A DNA stretch of 51,994 nt. Source: Chloroflexota bacterium. Its GTDB lineage: Bacteria; Chloroflexota; Dehalococcoidia; Lucifugimonadales; UBA3495. Position 1 is the first letter of the stretch. Every line of letters begins with the position of its first letter. Under the pieces are notes generated by a model that saw nothing but the letters and a program-made list of their open reading frames with translations, made no database searches and had not been told where the DNA came from. The translations under genes and the position numbers were made by a program. Positions 24,121 through 32,335 of this stretch are shown piece by piece. Location of the stretch: assembly GCA_002723125.1 (NCBI GenBank), contig PBNM01000004.1, forward strand, positions 130,842-182,835, in the 5' to 3' direction.

Positions 24121-25271
24121 AGTAATAAAGTTTTTTGGATACGCAATTCACAAGTAGCTAATATGTCAGCAATCTTTTCCCCTGCATATCCATCACCATA
24201 AAGGTGTTCTGAAGCAATGTCGGTCCTATTAAGTTGGGTTTTAATCGATTGGATGATAGTGGAAGCATCGTGATTAGTATCAATCACATTATTGCCACGT
24301 TCTCTCCCAAACTGTCTATTCCCAATGTTAACAGCAGGGATACCTAAGAAAGAACATTCACGGATTGCTACGCTTGAATTACCTATTATACAAGAAGAAG
24401 AAAGAGCAAGTTTCAAAAAATCTTTAGGAGTCATGTTAATAACAAAATGTATATTAGAATGCCCTTCGTATTCTCTAAACCTTCTTAGTTCTTTAGATAT
24501 ACCAGCGGAACCAGCATCTGGGTTTGGCCAAAACCAAAAAGTAGGAATATTAAGAGATTTTATAGCAGATAATGTTTGCAGTGTTTGTTCATTAGAAAGG
24601 TAATGCTCAGTTGTTATGGGGTGTTGCATAACTATCAAGTAATCGCTAGCTACATCAAACGTATTGCCCACACCTTTGTATTTATCAAATGGGTCAAAAT
24701 CCATGTCAGGATTTTCAAGAACTTCTTTTGCTATATCTATGGAAGGGCATCCGGTTATATAAACTGAGCTTGGGTTTTCACCCATACTAATAACACGCTC
24801 GTAGGCTTTTTGAGTTGATACCAGATGGATGTCGGATAATTTAGTTACTGCATGCCTAACTTTTTCATCAATGGAACCAGTTACTTCTCCTCCCTGTATA
24901 TGTATCACAGGAATATTCAGATATGAGGCTGCGATGGCGGTTGCTAAAGTTTCGAATCTATCAGCTATTGTGATAACTGCGTCCGGTTTCATTTTTTCCA
25001 GTTCTGAAGACAATTCTATAACTGCTAAGCCAGTTGATTTGGCTGAGGACAAAAGAGTTTCTCCATCCACCATGTGGTATATTTCGGCATCAGGACTGAA
25101 ACCATCTTCACGAATAAAATCTATAGCAGAACCAAATTTAGTAAGTAGGGCTGATCCGGAGATAATAAGCTGCAATTCTAAGTTTGGATGAGATTGGATA
25201 GCATATAGTGCTGATCTTATTCTGGCGTAACTAGGACGAGCAGTAATCACTACACAAATTTTTCGTTTCAT
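24117..25271 (-). CDS. neuC: UDP-N-acetylglucosamine 2-epimerase, hydrolysing (NeuC family)
   Basis: Releases ManNAc (or a 6-deoxy diacetamido analogue) from the UDP-sugar as the first dedicated step of nonulosonate synthesis. The 384-residue protein starts RKICVVITARPSYARIRSAL and shows ITIADRFETLATAIAASYL, VIHIQGGEVTGSIDEKVRHA, TKLSDIHLVST, VYITGCPSIDIA, MQHPITTEH and IIGNSSVAIRECSFLGIPAVNIGNRQ, which separate the NeuC/LegG type from WecB. It begins one base inside the end of the KdsC-like gene and overlaps neuA by four bases. No LegB dehydratase or LegC aminotransferase is in the window, which tilts toward a Neu5Ac-type route, without proof. Confidence 0.93.
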   Translation of the reverse strand: MKRKICVVITARPSYARIRSALYAIQSHPNLELQLIISGSALLTKFGSAIDFIREDGFSPDAEIYHMVDGETLLSSAKSTGLAVIELSSELEKMKPDAVITIADRFETLATAIAASYLNIPVIHIQGGEVTGSIDEKVRHAVTKLSDIHLVSTQKAYERVISMGENPSSVYITGCPSIDIAKEVLENPDMDFDPFDKYKGVGNTFDVASDYLIVMQHPITTEHYLSNEQTLQTLSAIKSLNIPTFWFWPNPDAGSAGISKELRRFREYEGHSNIHFVINMTPKDFLKLALSSSCIIGNSSVAIRECSFLGIPAVNIGNRQFGRERGNNVIDTNHDASTIIQSIKTQLNRTDIASEHLYGDGYAGEKIADILATCELRIQKTLLL

Positions 25272-25750
25272 TAAATATTCTCCAGTATCAAATTTGCTGC
25301 TTGCCTGACGGCTCCAGAACCTCCTGGTTTAGTCAATCGGACTGTTGCTACGGTTAATATAGATTCTTCGGCGTCAGATACAGCAAATGATATACCTACA
25401 TTCCTCATAATTTCTAAGTCGTTAACATCATCGCCTACATATGCAACTTGCTCAGGGCTTATGTTGAGCTGACCGCATATTTGATTGAGTATTTCTAGTT
25501 TGTTGGTTATCCCACAATATACTAATTTGATATTTAGTTTCTTTGCACGTGTTTTAACAATGTCTGAGTCCTCTCCCGTAATTAATGCTACGTGGATATT
25601 TTGTTCTTGTAGCAATCTCAAACCAACAGCGTCTCTGGTGTGAAACTTTTTCATAATTTCACCTTCAGAACTATAGTACATTCCTCCATCAGTAAGAGTC
25701 CCATCTACATCAGATATGAATAAAGCAATGTCGTTATATTTAATTTTCAT
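25271..25750 (-). CDS. KdsC-like HAD phosphatase
   Basis: About 159 residues, the length of the tetrameric C0-type HAD phosphatases such as Kdo-8-phosphate phosphatase. The catalytic DxD is in LFISDVDGTLTDGG (Asp14 nucleophile, Asp16), followed by FHTRDAVGLRLLQ, ALITGEDSDIVKTRA, and YVGDDVNDLEIMRNVG, a full set of HAD motifs. The domain is also found fused to CMP-sialate synthetases and acting on Kdn-9-phosphate, so the position beside neuC and neuA suggests dephosphorylation of a nonulosonate 9-phosphate; in a Kdo route it would act on Kdo-8-P. The start at 25750 follows the previous stop by one base; an ATG at 25774 would overlap it. Confidence 0.87.
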   Translation of the reverse strand: MKIKYNDIALFISDVDGTLTDGGMYYSSEGEIMKKFHTRDAVGLRLLQEQNIHVALITGEDSDIVKTRAKKLNIKLVYCGITNKLEILNQICGQLNISPEQVAYVGDDVNDLEIMRNVGISFAVSDAEESILTVATVRLTKPGGSGAVRQAANLILENI

Positions 25751-25751
25751 A

Positions 25752-26648
25752 TTAAAATAAGGCCTCATTTTCATAAAAAGAATTTATTAGTTCGATATAT
25801 TGTTTTGGAGCAGTAACAAAAAAGAGTTCTATATAAGGATTGGTATGAGAAGATTTTGTGTACTGTGTGTAGAAGGTATTGGCTGCGTTTAATCCACGGG
25901 CTCTATGAGCATAATTGAACATTTTATTCTGCGATTCCCATAACAACATTAAGTCGTATTTCGTTTGTTCAACATCGGTAATATCTATACCAATATTAGG
26001 AGCTATCATGCTTGTGACTTGATAAGACCACACTTCTTGGATATTGAGCTTTGGAGTGGTACGTAGTACTTCTGCGAATAGGTACGCTGTTCTTTTATGA
26101 TCTAAAGGTAATTCGAGGAAATGGGGCACGAATACACAATCAGGGTTTCGTTCAATAATTAACTTTCGTAGTTGTATGATTGTGGCGTTAACGTCAATGT
26201 CTTGTCGCGTAGGTAGGTTCATAAATGTTGGTTTGGAACCATTTAGTTTTTCCCAGACTTTTTCTGCTTCTTGATTACGGATATTGATGTATTGGGTTCT
26301 GGATTTACCAGTCATCTTGGGAGAAGCGCCGTCTGTGAGGTATATAGTATGAACATCTGATCCTGATTTTGAACTCTTTAATAAGGTACCACCGCATCCA
26401 ATGATATCGTCATCTTGATGAGGTGCTAGTATCAATATGTTTTTGTATTCAGGGCATTCTTTTACTTCTACATCTGTTGGGCTTAAGAATCTGGTAGCAG
26501 CTATTACCTCGTTTATATTATCTGAATTCTTGTTGGCCAATAAGAATTGAGAATACAGTTTGGATCTGAGTAAGTATATTTTCTGATAATCATCAGGTAA
26601 AAGTGTTTTTGTTATTCTATTGAGTACGCCTTTTATAGTTTTGTTCAT
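25752..26648 (-). CDS. PIG-L/LmbE family deacetylase
   Basis: A 298-residue zinc-dependent N-deacetylase-like protein. The metal site is visible as LAPHQDDDIIGCGGTLLK at about residues 73-90 (family pattern H-P-D-D-E; here H-Q-D-D-D, a conservative change), with VFVPHFLELPLDHKRT giving the third histidine region. VHTIYLTDGASP and RNQEAEKVWEKL are also family-like. Members act on GlcNAc-type sugars or their lipid- or nucleotide-linked forms. It lies directly after the AsnB-type gene, a pairing seen in several surface-sugar loci, so the two may act in turn on one amino sugar (deacetylation, then another acylation or amidation). The first 70 residues have no known motif. Confidence 0.82.
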   Translation of the reverse strand: MNKTIKGVLNRITKTLLPDDYQKIYLLRSKLYSQFLLANKNSDNINEVIAATRFLSPTDVEVKECPEYKNILILAPHQDDDIIGCGGTLLKSSKSGSDVHTIYLTDGASPKMTGKSRTQYINIRNQEAEKVWEKLNGSKPTFMNLPTRQDIDVNATIIQLRKLIIERNPDCVFVPHFLELPLDHKRTAYLFAEVLRTTPKLNIQEVWSYQVTSMIAPNIGIDITDVEQTKYDLMLLWESQNKMFNYAHRARGLNAANTFYTQYTKSSHTNPYIELFFVTAPKQYIELINSFYENEALF

Positions 26649-26655
26649 GTTTTAA

Positions 26656-28491
26656 TTACCGCGCTGTCCCAAAAATATTTTGGTCTATGAATGTTCGAAA
26701 CCATAACTCAGTATTAACCCATTGCCATATGAAAAATGAATTTGTTGCACTGTTGTTTTTGAAATGCTTGAATGCTTGGTGTACTTTGGGAATGTCAAAA
26801 ATACCTCTATTAGTAAACGAAGAAGAATGTATGATTTCTTCTACCCAAGTGCTTAGATCTGTCTGTAACCAAAGCGTTTGGGGCGTAACAATCGATTTTT
26901 TAGCTTGTTGAATATCATTGTGTGGGAATTTTGCATGTAGTAAATGTCTCACGATTAATTTCCCCGTATTGTTACTAATTTTAAATTGATTGGGCACTGT
27001 GAAAGCGTATTCGATTAAACGATGGTCTAAAAAAGGAACCCTGAGCTCGATACCGTTGGCCATAGACAGGCGGTCATTCATTCTTAAGACTCTGGGCAAT
27101 TTAGTGTGGAATAAATCTTTATAGAGTACATTTCTGAAATGGTCTGTATAGGGTTTATTAAACATAGGTGGACTGTAGGTCTGTAAAGAATGTTCAGGAT
27201 TAAGTAGTGAAGTATTGATCGCAGTTGTTCCATCTGTGCTTGTGAATTTATCAGAACCATCTAGAATGTTTCGAATTAAGTTTGAGTGTTCTTTGGATTC
27301 TGGATGATTTTTTTCTAGATAACTCCATCCTTTTTCAACTGCTATATCGGCGTAGTAGTATGGTCTTACATAAGCATAACCTCCGAATAACTCATCAAGA
27401 CCCTGAGCTTCTAAAGATACTTTTATACCAAGTTCTTTTATACGAGAATGAAGGTCATAATATGCCAGAGTTGGTATCCCTCCAAAGGGAGCTTCCTGAT
27501 TCCAAGTCAATTTTTTAGCAAGACTTGGAATAGCTTCTGAGTGTGTTATGTTTTTAATTGGAATAAGGTTTTCTAGCCTGGAATGATCTATGTGTCTATA
27601 CTCATCAAATTCTTGTTCTCGGAAAGAACTTGTAAATGCATGAAGTTTTGATGTTTTAAATTCTGAATTCAGTAGATGGGCCAATAAAGTGGAATCTAAT
27701 CCACTGGATAAGTTGAGACCTATTGGTACGTCACTGCGAGAATGTAATTGGATTGCACTGGTTAATAATTCAGTAAGTTCATTAATACATTCATTTTCCG
27801 AACTGTTCGATATTTCAGAGGATATCAGAGGAAGATTCCAATATCTGTGAGTTGATATCTTACCATTCTGGTATATGAGATTGTGACCTGGAGGAACACT
27901 GAATATACCGTCAAAAAATGTGTTGTCTGAGTTATCTGAAAGCCCAAATCTTAAATAATCTGACCATTGGTTCCAATTAGGTTTAGCATCAACGCCCGAT
28001 GATAGTATTGCTTTAATTTCTGAAGAAAATGTGATTTGGTACTTGTTTATGTGGTAGTAGAGTGGTTTGATACCTAATCTGTCACGAGTACATATTAATG
28101 TTTGAGTTGTTTCATCCCAAATAGCATAAGAAAACATACCTATAAATCGAGTAACACAATCAGGACCCCATTTTTTGTAGGCCGCTAATATTATTTCAGT
28201 ATCGCTTGAAGTTCGAAACTTGTACTCATGAAGTAGGTTTTTTAGTTCGATGTAATTATAAATCTCACCATTAAAAACTAAAGAGATATCTCCAGAGGTA
28301 TCAAACATTGGGCATTTAGCTTCTGTGCTTAAGTCAATTATGCTCAGTCGATTATGCCCTAAACCAACCGTATGATTTGGGTTGGTATATATTCCTTCAT
28401 CATCAGGTCCTCGGTGTTTGAGAGAAGATACCATCCGATGCAATTGAGCACTTTCCCAATTCACACCAGCTATTCCTGAGATTCCGCACAT
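26656..28491 (-). CDS. asnB: Asparagine synthetase B-type glutamine amidotransferase
   Basis: A 611-residue class II amidotransferase. The nucleophile Cys2 starts the mature enzyme in MCGISGIAGV; the glutaminase domain also shows LKHRGPDDEGIY, LGHNRLSIIDLS, FNGEIYNYIEL and the SDTEIILAAYKKWG segment. The synthetase domain has the ATP pyrophosphatase loop GLNLSSGLDSTLLAHLL and SLEAQGLDELFGGYAYV. All key elements appear intact. In polysaccharide loci such enzymes commonly amidate a uronic acid or similar carboxylate rather than aspartate; nonulosonates and the uronates suggested by the right-hand genes are possible acceptors. The assignment of chemistry is firm; the acceptor is inference. Confidence 0.9.
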   Translation of the reverse strand: MCGISGIAGVNWESAQLHRMVSSLKHRGPDDEGIYTNPNHTVGLGHNRLSIIDLSTEAKCPMFDTSGDISLVFNGEIYNYIELKNLLHEYKFRTSSDTEIILAAYKKWGPDCVTRFIGMFSYAIWDETTQTLICTRDRLGIKPLYYHINKYQITFSSEIKAILSSGVDAKPNWNQWSDYLRFGLSDNSDNTFFDGIFSVPPGHNLIYQNGKISTHRYWNLPLISSEISNSSENECINELTELLTSAIQLHSRSDVPIGLNLSSGLDSTLLAHLLNSEFKTSKLHAFTSSFREQEFDEYRHIDHSRLENLIPIKNITHSEAIPSLAKKLTWNQEAPFGGIPTLAYYDLHSRIKELGIKVSLEAQGLDELFGGYAYVRPYYYADIAVEKGWSYLEKNHPESKEHSNLIRNILDGSDKFTSTDGTTAINTSLLNPEHSLQTYSPPMFNKPYTDHFRNVLYKDLFHTKLPRVLRMNDRLSMANGIELRVPFLDHRLIEYAFTVPNQFKISNNTGKLIVRHLLHAKFPHNDIQQAKKSIVTPQTLWLQTDLSTWVEEIIHSSSFTNRGIFDIPKVHQAFKHFKNNSATNSFFIWQWVNTELWFRTFIDQNIFGTAR

Positions 28492-28500
28492 ATAAAGTCT

Positions 28501-29946
28501 CTATACTCGATTTGACATAATATCTGATATTGTGTCACCTATAAATTTACCAGCTACACCAGGATTAATATTCACTTCATTTTCGAATAGCTGTTTGCGA
28601 TTTTCCTGATGAATATCAGGATTCTTTAAATAATTGATGATATTAGCTTCTAATTCTTTAAATGTTCTAACCGTAGCGCAGCTTTGATATTTTAAGATAT
28701 GGCTTAGATGCCGAGTTTTTTCTAGCTGGTCAGAATTGGCTAATTGGCGCCATTTGTACATGCTTATATTAATGGTTGGCTTGTTGAATACTGTAGATTC
28801 TAATATAAGAGTTGAATATTCCTGCAGTAAAATTGCAGAATGGCATATTGCTTCTGCCATCGAATACATGTCAGACATCGACAATTGATTGTTAGAATCC
28901 AGATGAGGTTGGTCAGGAAGCCAGAAGTTGATTAATTCACCGTATTTTTGAGTTAGTTTAGTATATTCTTCAGCAAATTTTTCAGTGAGGACGAATTTTC
29001 CATCAACAGTGTGCATGTGTAAAGGATGAAATCTGACAAGCAATTGTAAATCATATTCTTTCAAGTCGTTTGCTATTAGATTCATGATTCCATCGACTAC
29101 CGTAAATCTTTTCTCGAAATTGGTAGGACCACTTAATGCATATAGCAGTATTTTTTTCTTAGAATCCAAGCCATGTGTTTTGCAAAATGTCTTGATGTCA
29201 CCTGGTTTGAATTCTCCGTTAAGGTACTTATCCCAGTGGGCTACCCCACCTATGATGATATTGTTAGGATCCAAATCATGGAAGATTTGCATTTCTTCTT
29301 TCATGTTTCGGTTCCATGCAAACGCAAAGTCTGGCTTGCTTCCTCGGTAGCCATTCACTGATGGGTTATCCCAGCTATGTGGGATGGATATTATTTTACA
29401 ATCATATCGTTTTGCTGCGTTCATTATATGAGGATCTATCCCGTAGCCTAATGATGATATCAGCAATGTCGAAGGTCGATATTTTACAAAATATGGATTG
29501 TATATATCTCCAGAAAATAACCGTGATATTAATAGAGTTAGTAATGTTCTAGCCCATTTAGAATTTGATGTAACCCAACATATAACAGACATAATCAAAA
29601 AGATTAAAGGCCCAAATCCTTTGCTGAATTCTTCTTTGTATTGCATTTTCAAGAAATGTTTTATGGTGGTATTTTTGATTTCTTTTGAACTGCCAGAAGT
29701 CATTATACGAATCAGATTTACTATGGTTCGGAGTTTGCTTTGACGTAGTTCATTGAACAATTCTTTATAGTGTACTGACTCGATTATGATATTCTCGTGG
29801 TTGAGGGATTTACGAAAGTATTCAACTTCATCATCCGCAACAAAGAACACAATTTTGTGACCTCTTTCAATGATACTCGTCAAGATATCAGTGCAAGCGA
29901 TGTATCTCATGCTAAATGACCTGTATGCTTGTATGAATATTGTCAT
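28501..29946 (-). CDS. GT-B fold transferase, capsule/CDP-glycerol transferase-like (paralogue A)
   Basis: A 481-residue protein with one strongly hydrophobic stretch around residues 110-140 that may touch the membrane. The GT-B landmarks are in the second half: ISIPHSWDNPSVNGYRG, IIIGGVAHWDKYL, LLVRFHPLHMH, and the loop HSAILLQEYSTLILESTVFNKPTINIS, equivalent to the donor-binding S-x-E region of CDP-glycerol transferases and capsule transferases. It shares the SWDN-x-x-V-x-GY, GGV-x-H-x-D and LLVR-x-HP motifs with the neighbouring gene at 29950, so the two are paralogues. Donor unknown; CDP- or CMP-linked groups are plausible given the locus. Nine bases separate it from asnB. Confidence 0.65.
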   Translation of the reverse strand: MTIFIQAYRSFSMRYIACTDILTSIIERGHKIVFFVADDEVEYFRKSLNHENIIIESVHYKELFNELRQSKLRTIVNLIRIMTSGSSKEIKNTTIKHFLKMQYKEEFSKGFGPLIFLIMSVICWVTSNSKWARTLLTLLISRLFSGDIYNPYFVKYRPSTLLISSLGYGIDPHIMNAAKRYDCKIISIPHSWDNPSVNGYRGSKPDFAFAWNRNMKEEMQIFHDLDPNNIIIGGVAHWDKYLNGEFKPGDIKTFCKTHGLDSKKKILLYALSGPTNFEKRFTVVDGIMNLIANDLKEYDLQLLVRFHPLHMHTVDGKFVLTEKFAEEYTKLTQKYGELINFWLPDQPHLDSNNQLSMSDMYSMAEAICHSAILLQEYSTLILESTVFNKPTINISMYKWRQLANSDQLEKTRHLSHILKYQSCATVRTFKELEANIINYLKNPDIHQENRKQLFENEVNINPGVAGKFIGDTISDIMSNRV

Positions 29947-29949
29947 ACT

Positions 29950-31413
29950 TTAAGTACTTTTGGCCATTTCTATGATTTGGTTACCTATACGAGAAGCTGC
30001 ACTACCTATATGATGTCCGCATTCAGTCTCTACAAGTTTCAATCTACCCTTTTGTTTAGTTTCTGGATGTTTTATCGAATCGATTATTAAATACTCTAGT
30101 TGCTCAGGGTCATAAGCAACTACTGTAGCATCGTTTTGAAGCACGCGTTGATTGTGTGTTTGTCTTTCATCTGCGTGGATGTTGAATCGTGCTGTTTTGT
30201 AGGAATTGATTTCTATATTGTTATCTTGGAAGGATACATTGATTGTTGGGGTATCAAATATGCTTGCTTCTATGTTAAGGGTCGAAAACATGTTAATCAC
30301 TGCTTTGCTATGTCGTAGGATAGATCCTAGTTTTATAGATTCATTGTCTGGCATCAGGTAACGTAGATCATCCCCTACTATTTTGGGATAATCAATTGTA
30401 ATTACGGAGGGACCATATTGCTTAACCAGAGATTCCCATATTTCTAACTCTGTATATAATTTAGAATTATTGTGACGGAAGTAAATTGGGTGGAGTCTAA
30501 CTAATAAAGTGCAATTTTTTAGTTGTGGATTGTTTGTAATCGACTCACATATTAACTTTGCTATGTAAGGATTGGATTTGTAGGCGTTGGGGGATTTAGT
30601 TCCTAATACTATTATGTCTTTCTCTAGAGGGAGATTGAATTGAGAATACAGTTCTTCTTTAGTCCATAGTGCTTGAGGAGAGTTATATACATCATAATGA
30701 GGTACCCCACCTACTTGAATCATATTTGATTTCTTGTTGTGTAGGTGGATCAGTTCCGATTTCATGATTTCGGACCATGTGATTATATTAGAGCTTTGAT
30801 TGATGCCATAGCCTCGGACTGTCGTGTTATCCCAGCTTAAAATATAACTAATGGTTTTAATTTTCCTTTTTGTGGATTCCCGCAATACATAGGCATCATG
30901 ATCGAATGTACCAATACTAGTTGTTAATAATATATTAGGCTTGAATTGATCAAAGAATGATTTGTTCGCTTGGACGAATGCAAGTTTATTTTCGATTCTG
31001 ATCATAGCCTGCACTATGGATGGATGAAGTTTGGCTATAAATACTAATATGCGGACGATATAAGTTACGATTTTGTTATTGATATTATTATGGCGTTTGC
31101 TATCCTCTATTTCCATGGCGAATAAATCAGAGACGGTTTGGGTCCTTAACGAAAATAATCTAACCATTCTGAGAACCCTGACGATTAGTTTATTGCTGTT
31201 TTGGTCATATGCCTCAGTTTCTAGTTTACAAATAGGAATATTTTTAAATGGAGTATTATCAAGATAAGATTTGATGCTTTTAGGTCCACTGGTCAATATG
31301 ATTGGTTCTAGCTCATTTTCTATAAGGATTCTTAATATATCTGTTTGCATTATTATGCGAGCGCCGAACCCTTGTTCGATTAAGAGTGCTATTCGTTTTT
31401 GTTTGTTAACCAA
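29950..31413 (-). CDS. GT-B fold transferase, capsule/CDP-glycerol transferase-like (paralogue B)
   Basis: A 487-residue protein, paralogue of the one encoded at 28501. Shared landmarks are SYILSWDNTTVRGYGI, IQVGGVPHYDVYN, CTLLVRLHPIYF, and a donor-loop equivalent HSKAVINMFSTLNIEASIFDTPTINVSF. The N-terminus RIALLIEQGFGARIIMQTDIL aligns with the start of paralogue A in a general way. Between the halves is a moderately hydrophobic stretch (about residues 118-135). Three bases separate the two genes. The sequences have diverged well beyond a recent duplication, so they probably make different linkages or use different donors. No residue-level function can be claimed. Confidence 0.62.
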   Translation of the reverse strand: MVNKQKRIALLIEQGFGARIIMQTDILRILIENELEPIILTSGPKSIKSYLDNTPFKNIPICKLETEAYDQNSNKLIVRVLRMVRLFSLRTQTVSDLFAMEIEDSKRHNNINNKIVTYIVRILVFIAKLHPSIVQAMIRIENKLAFVQANKSFFDQFKPNILLTTSIGTFDHDAYVLRESTKRKIKTISYILSWDNTTVRGYGINQSSNIITWSEIMKSELIHLHNKKSNMIQVGGVPHYDVYNSPQALWTKEELYSQFNLPLEKDIIVLGTKSPNAYKSNPYIAKLICESITNNPQLKNCTLLVRLHPIYFRHNNSKLYTELEIWESLVKQYGPSVITIDYPKIVGDDLRYLMPDNESIKLGSILRHSKAVINMFSTLNIEASIFDTPTINVSFQDNNIEINSYKTARFNIHADERQTHNQRVLQNDATVVAYDPEQLEYLIIDSIKHPETKQKGRLKLVETECGHHIGSAASRIGNQIIEMAKST

Positions 31414-31422
31414 TTTGTATTA

Positions 31423-32328
31423 TTAACTAGAGTATTTTAGTTTAACTCGATTAGGTTTCTCGATTTCCATTATAGATTCGGTTTTGAAGTTTAAGGCTTT
31501 CGATACCGCGATAGTATCTTTTCGCACTCTTCGTAGCCCATCGGGTTCAAGAGATGCAGCATGGTCTGTTCCCTTCCATGCGCGGTCTAGAGTGAAATGC
31601 CGTTCTATAAAATCAGCTCCTAATACGAATGCAGGACCATCTAGTCCGATTCCTGTGTAATGGGCTGAAAATCCAATTCCTTTGACCACACTACCATATG
31701 TTGACTTTAATCTACTTATTGACAATAGGCATATGTCCTCTGGAGGCACAGGGTATCCTGAGGTGCAATGGTAGAGCACTAATTGTTTTAGGCGACCATT
31801 AGCCTCAAAAACACTGATTATTTTGTCTTCTTCTTCACTCGTGGTCATACCTAATGATAAATGTATATCTCCAGAGTAGTTTTGGCATAAATGCTCTAAC
31901 ATTTTGTAGTGAGTGTTAGAAGGTGAACCAATCTTTATGAATGGCGGATTTAACTCTACTATTTCCTTGGCTGAAGTTAGATCCCAAACTGACGTGCTGT
32001 ATCCAATATCTACCTCTTTGCAATATTGCATAAGTTCTTTGTGTTGATTAGCTGATAATTCCAAGAATTCTCTGTGGTCTCCATACGTTTTTCCATATGA
32101 ATTTTCTTGTACTGGGTGAGGAGCATTATATTGGGCAGGTGTTAATAATTCTTTTGGATTACGCTTTTGAAATTTCACGAACTGAGCATCACAAAATACT
32201 TTTGCGACGCGAATCATTTCTTTAGCAATTTCAAAATCTCCTTTATGGTTACATCCAATTTCGGCAATTATGGTTGGAGGTTCTCTTTGTACTAGTGTAT
32301 TTATGTCTATTGAGTGATTAAGATTCAT
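31423..32328 (-). CDS. neuB: NeuB-family nonulosonate synthase without SAF domain
   Basis: A 301-residue (beta/alpha)8-barrel enzyme that should condense PEP with a mannosamine-type or related aldose. NeuB motifs are clear: TIIAEIGCNHKGDFEIAKEM, QFVKFQKRNPKELL, DIGYSTSVWDLTSA, FIKIGSPSNTHY, LSLGMTTSEEE, YHCTSGYPVPPEDI, GIGFSAHYTG and DFIERHFTLDRAWKGTDHAASLEPDG. The usual C-terminal antifreeze-like (SAF) domain of NeuB, which contributes an arginine to the partner subunit's active site, is absent: the protein ends about 20 residues after the barrel. It lies next to a radical SAM protein and is quite distinct from the full-length NeuB encoded at 35163. A different or phosphorylated substrate is possible. 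Confidence 0.85.
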   Translation of the reverse strand: MNLNHSIDINTLVQREPPTIIAEIGCNHKGDFEIAKEMIRVAKVFCDAQFVKFQKRNPKELLTPAQYNAPHPVQENSYGKTYGDHREFLELSANQHKELMQYCKEVDIGYSTSVWDLTSAKEIVELNPPFIKIGSPSNTHYKMLEHLCQNYSGDIHLSLGMTTSEEEDKIISVFEANGRLKQLVLYHCTSGYPVPPEDICLLSISRLKSTYGSVVKGIGFSAHYTGIGLDGPAFVLGADFIERHFTLDRAWKGTDHAASLEPDGLRRVRKDTIAVSKALNFKTESIMEIEKPNRVKLKYSS

Positions 32329-32335
32329 AATATTT

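Noticed and set aside
31423-32328. Truncated neuB pseudogene
   Set aside because: All barrel motifs are intact, the stop is followed at once by the next gene junction pattern, and no SAF remnant is seen, so it is a shorter subtype.
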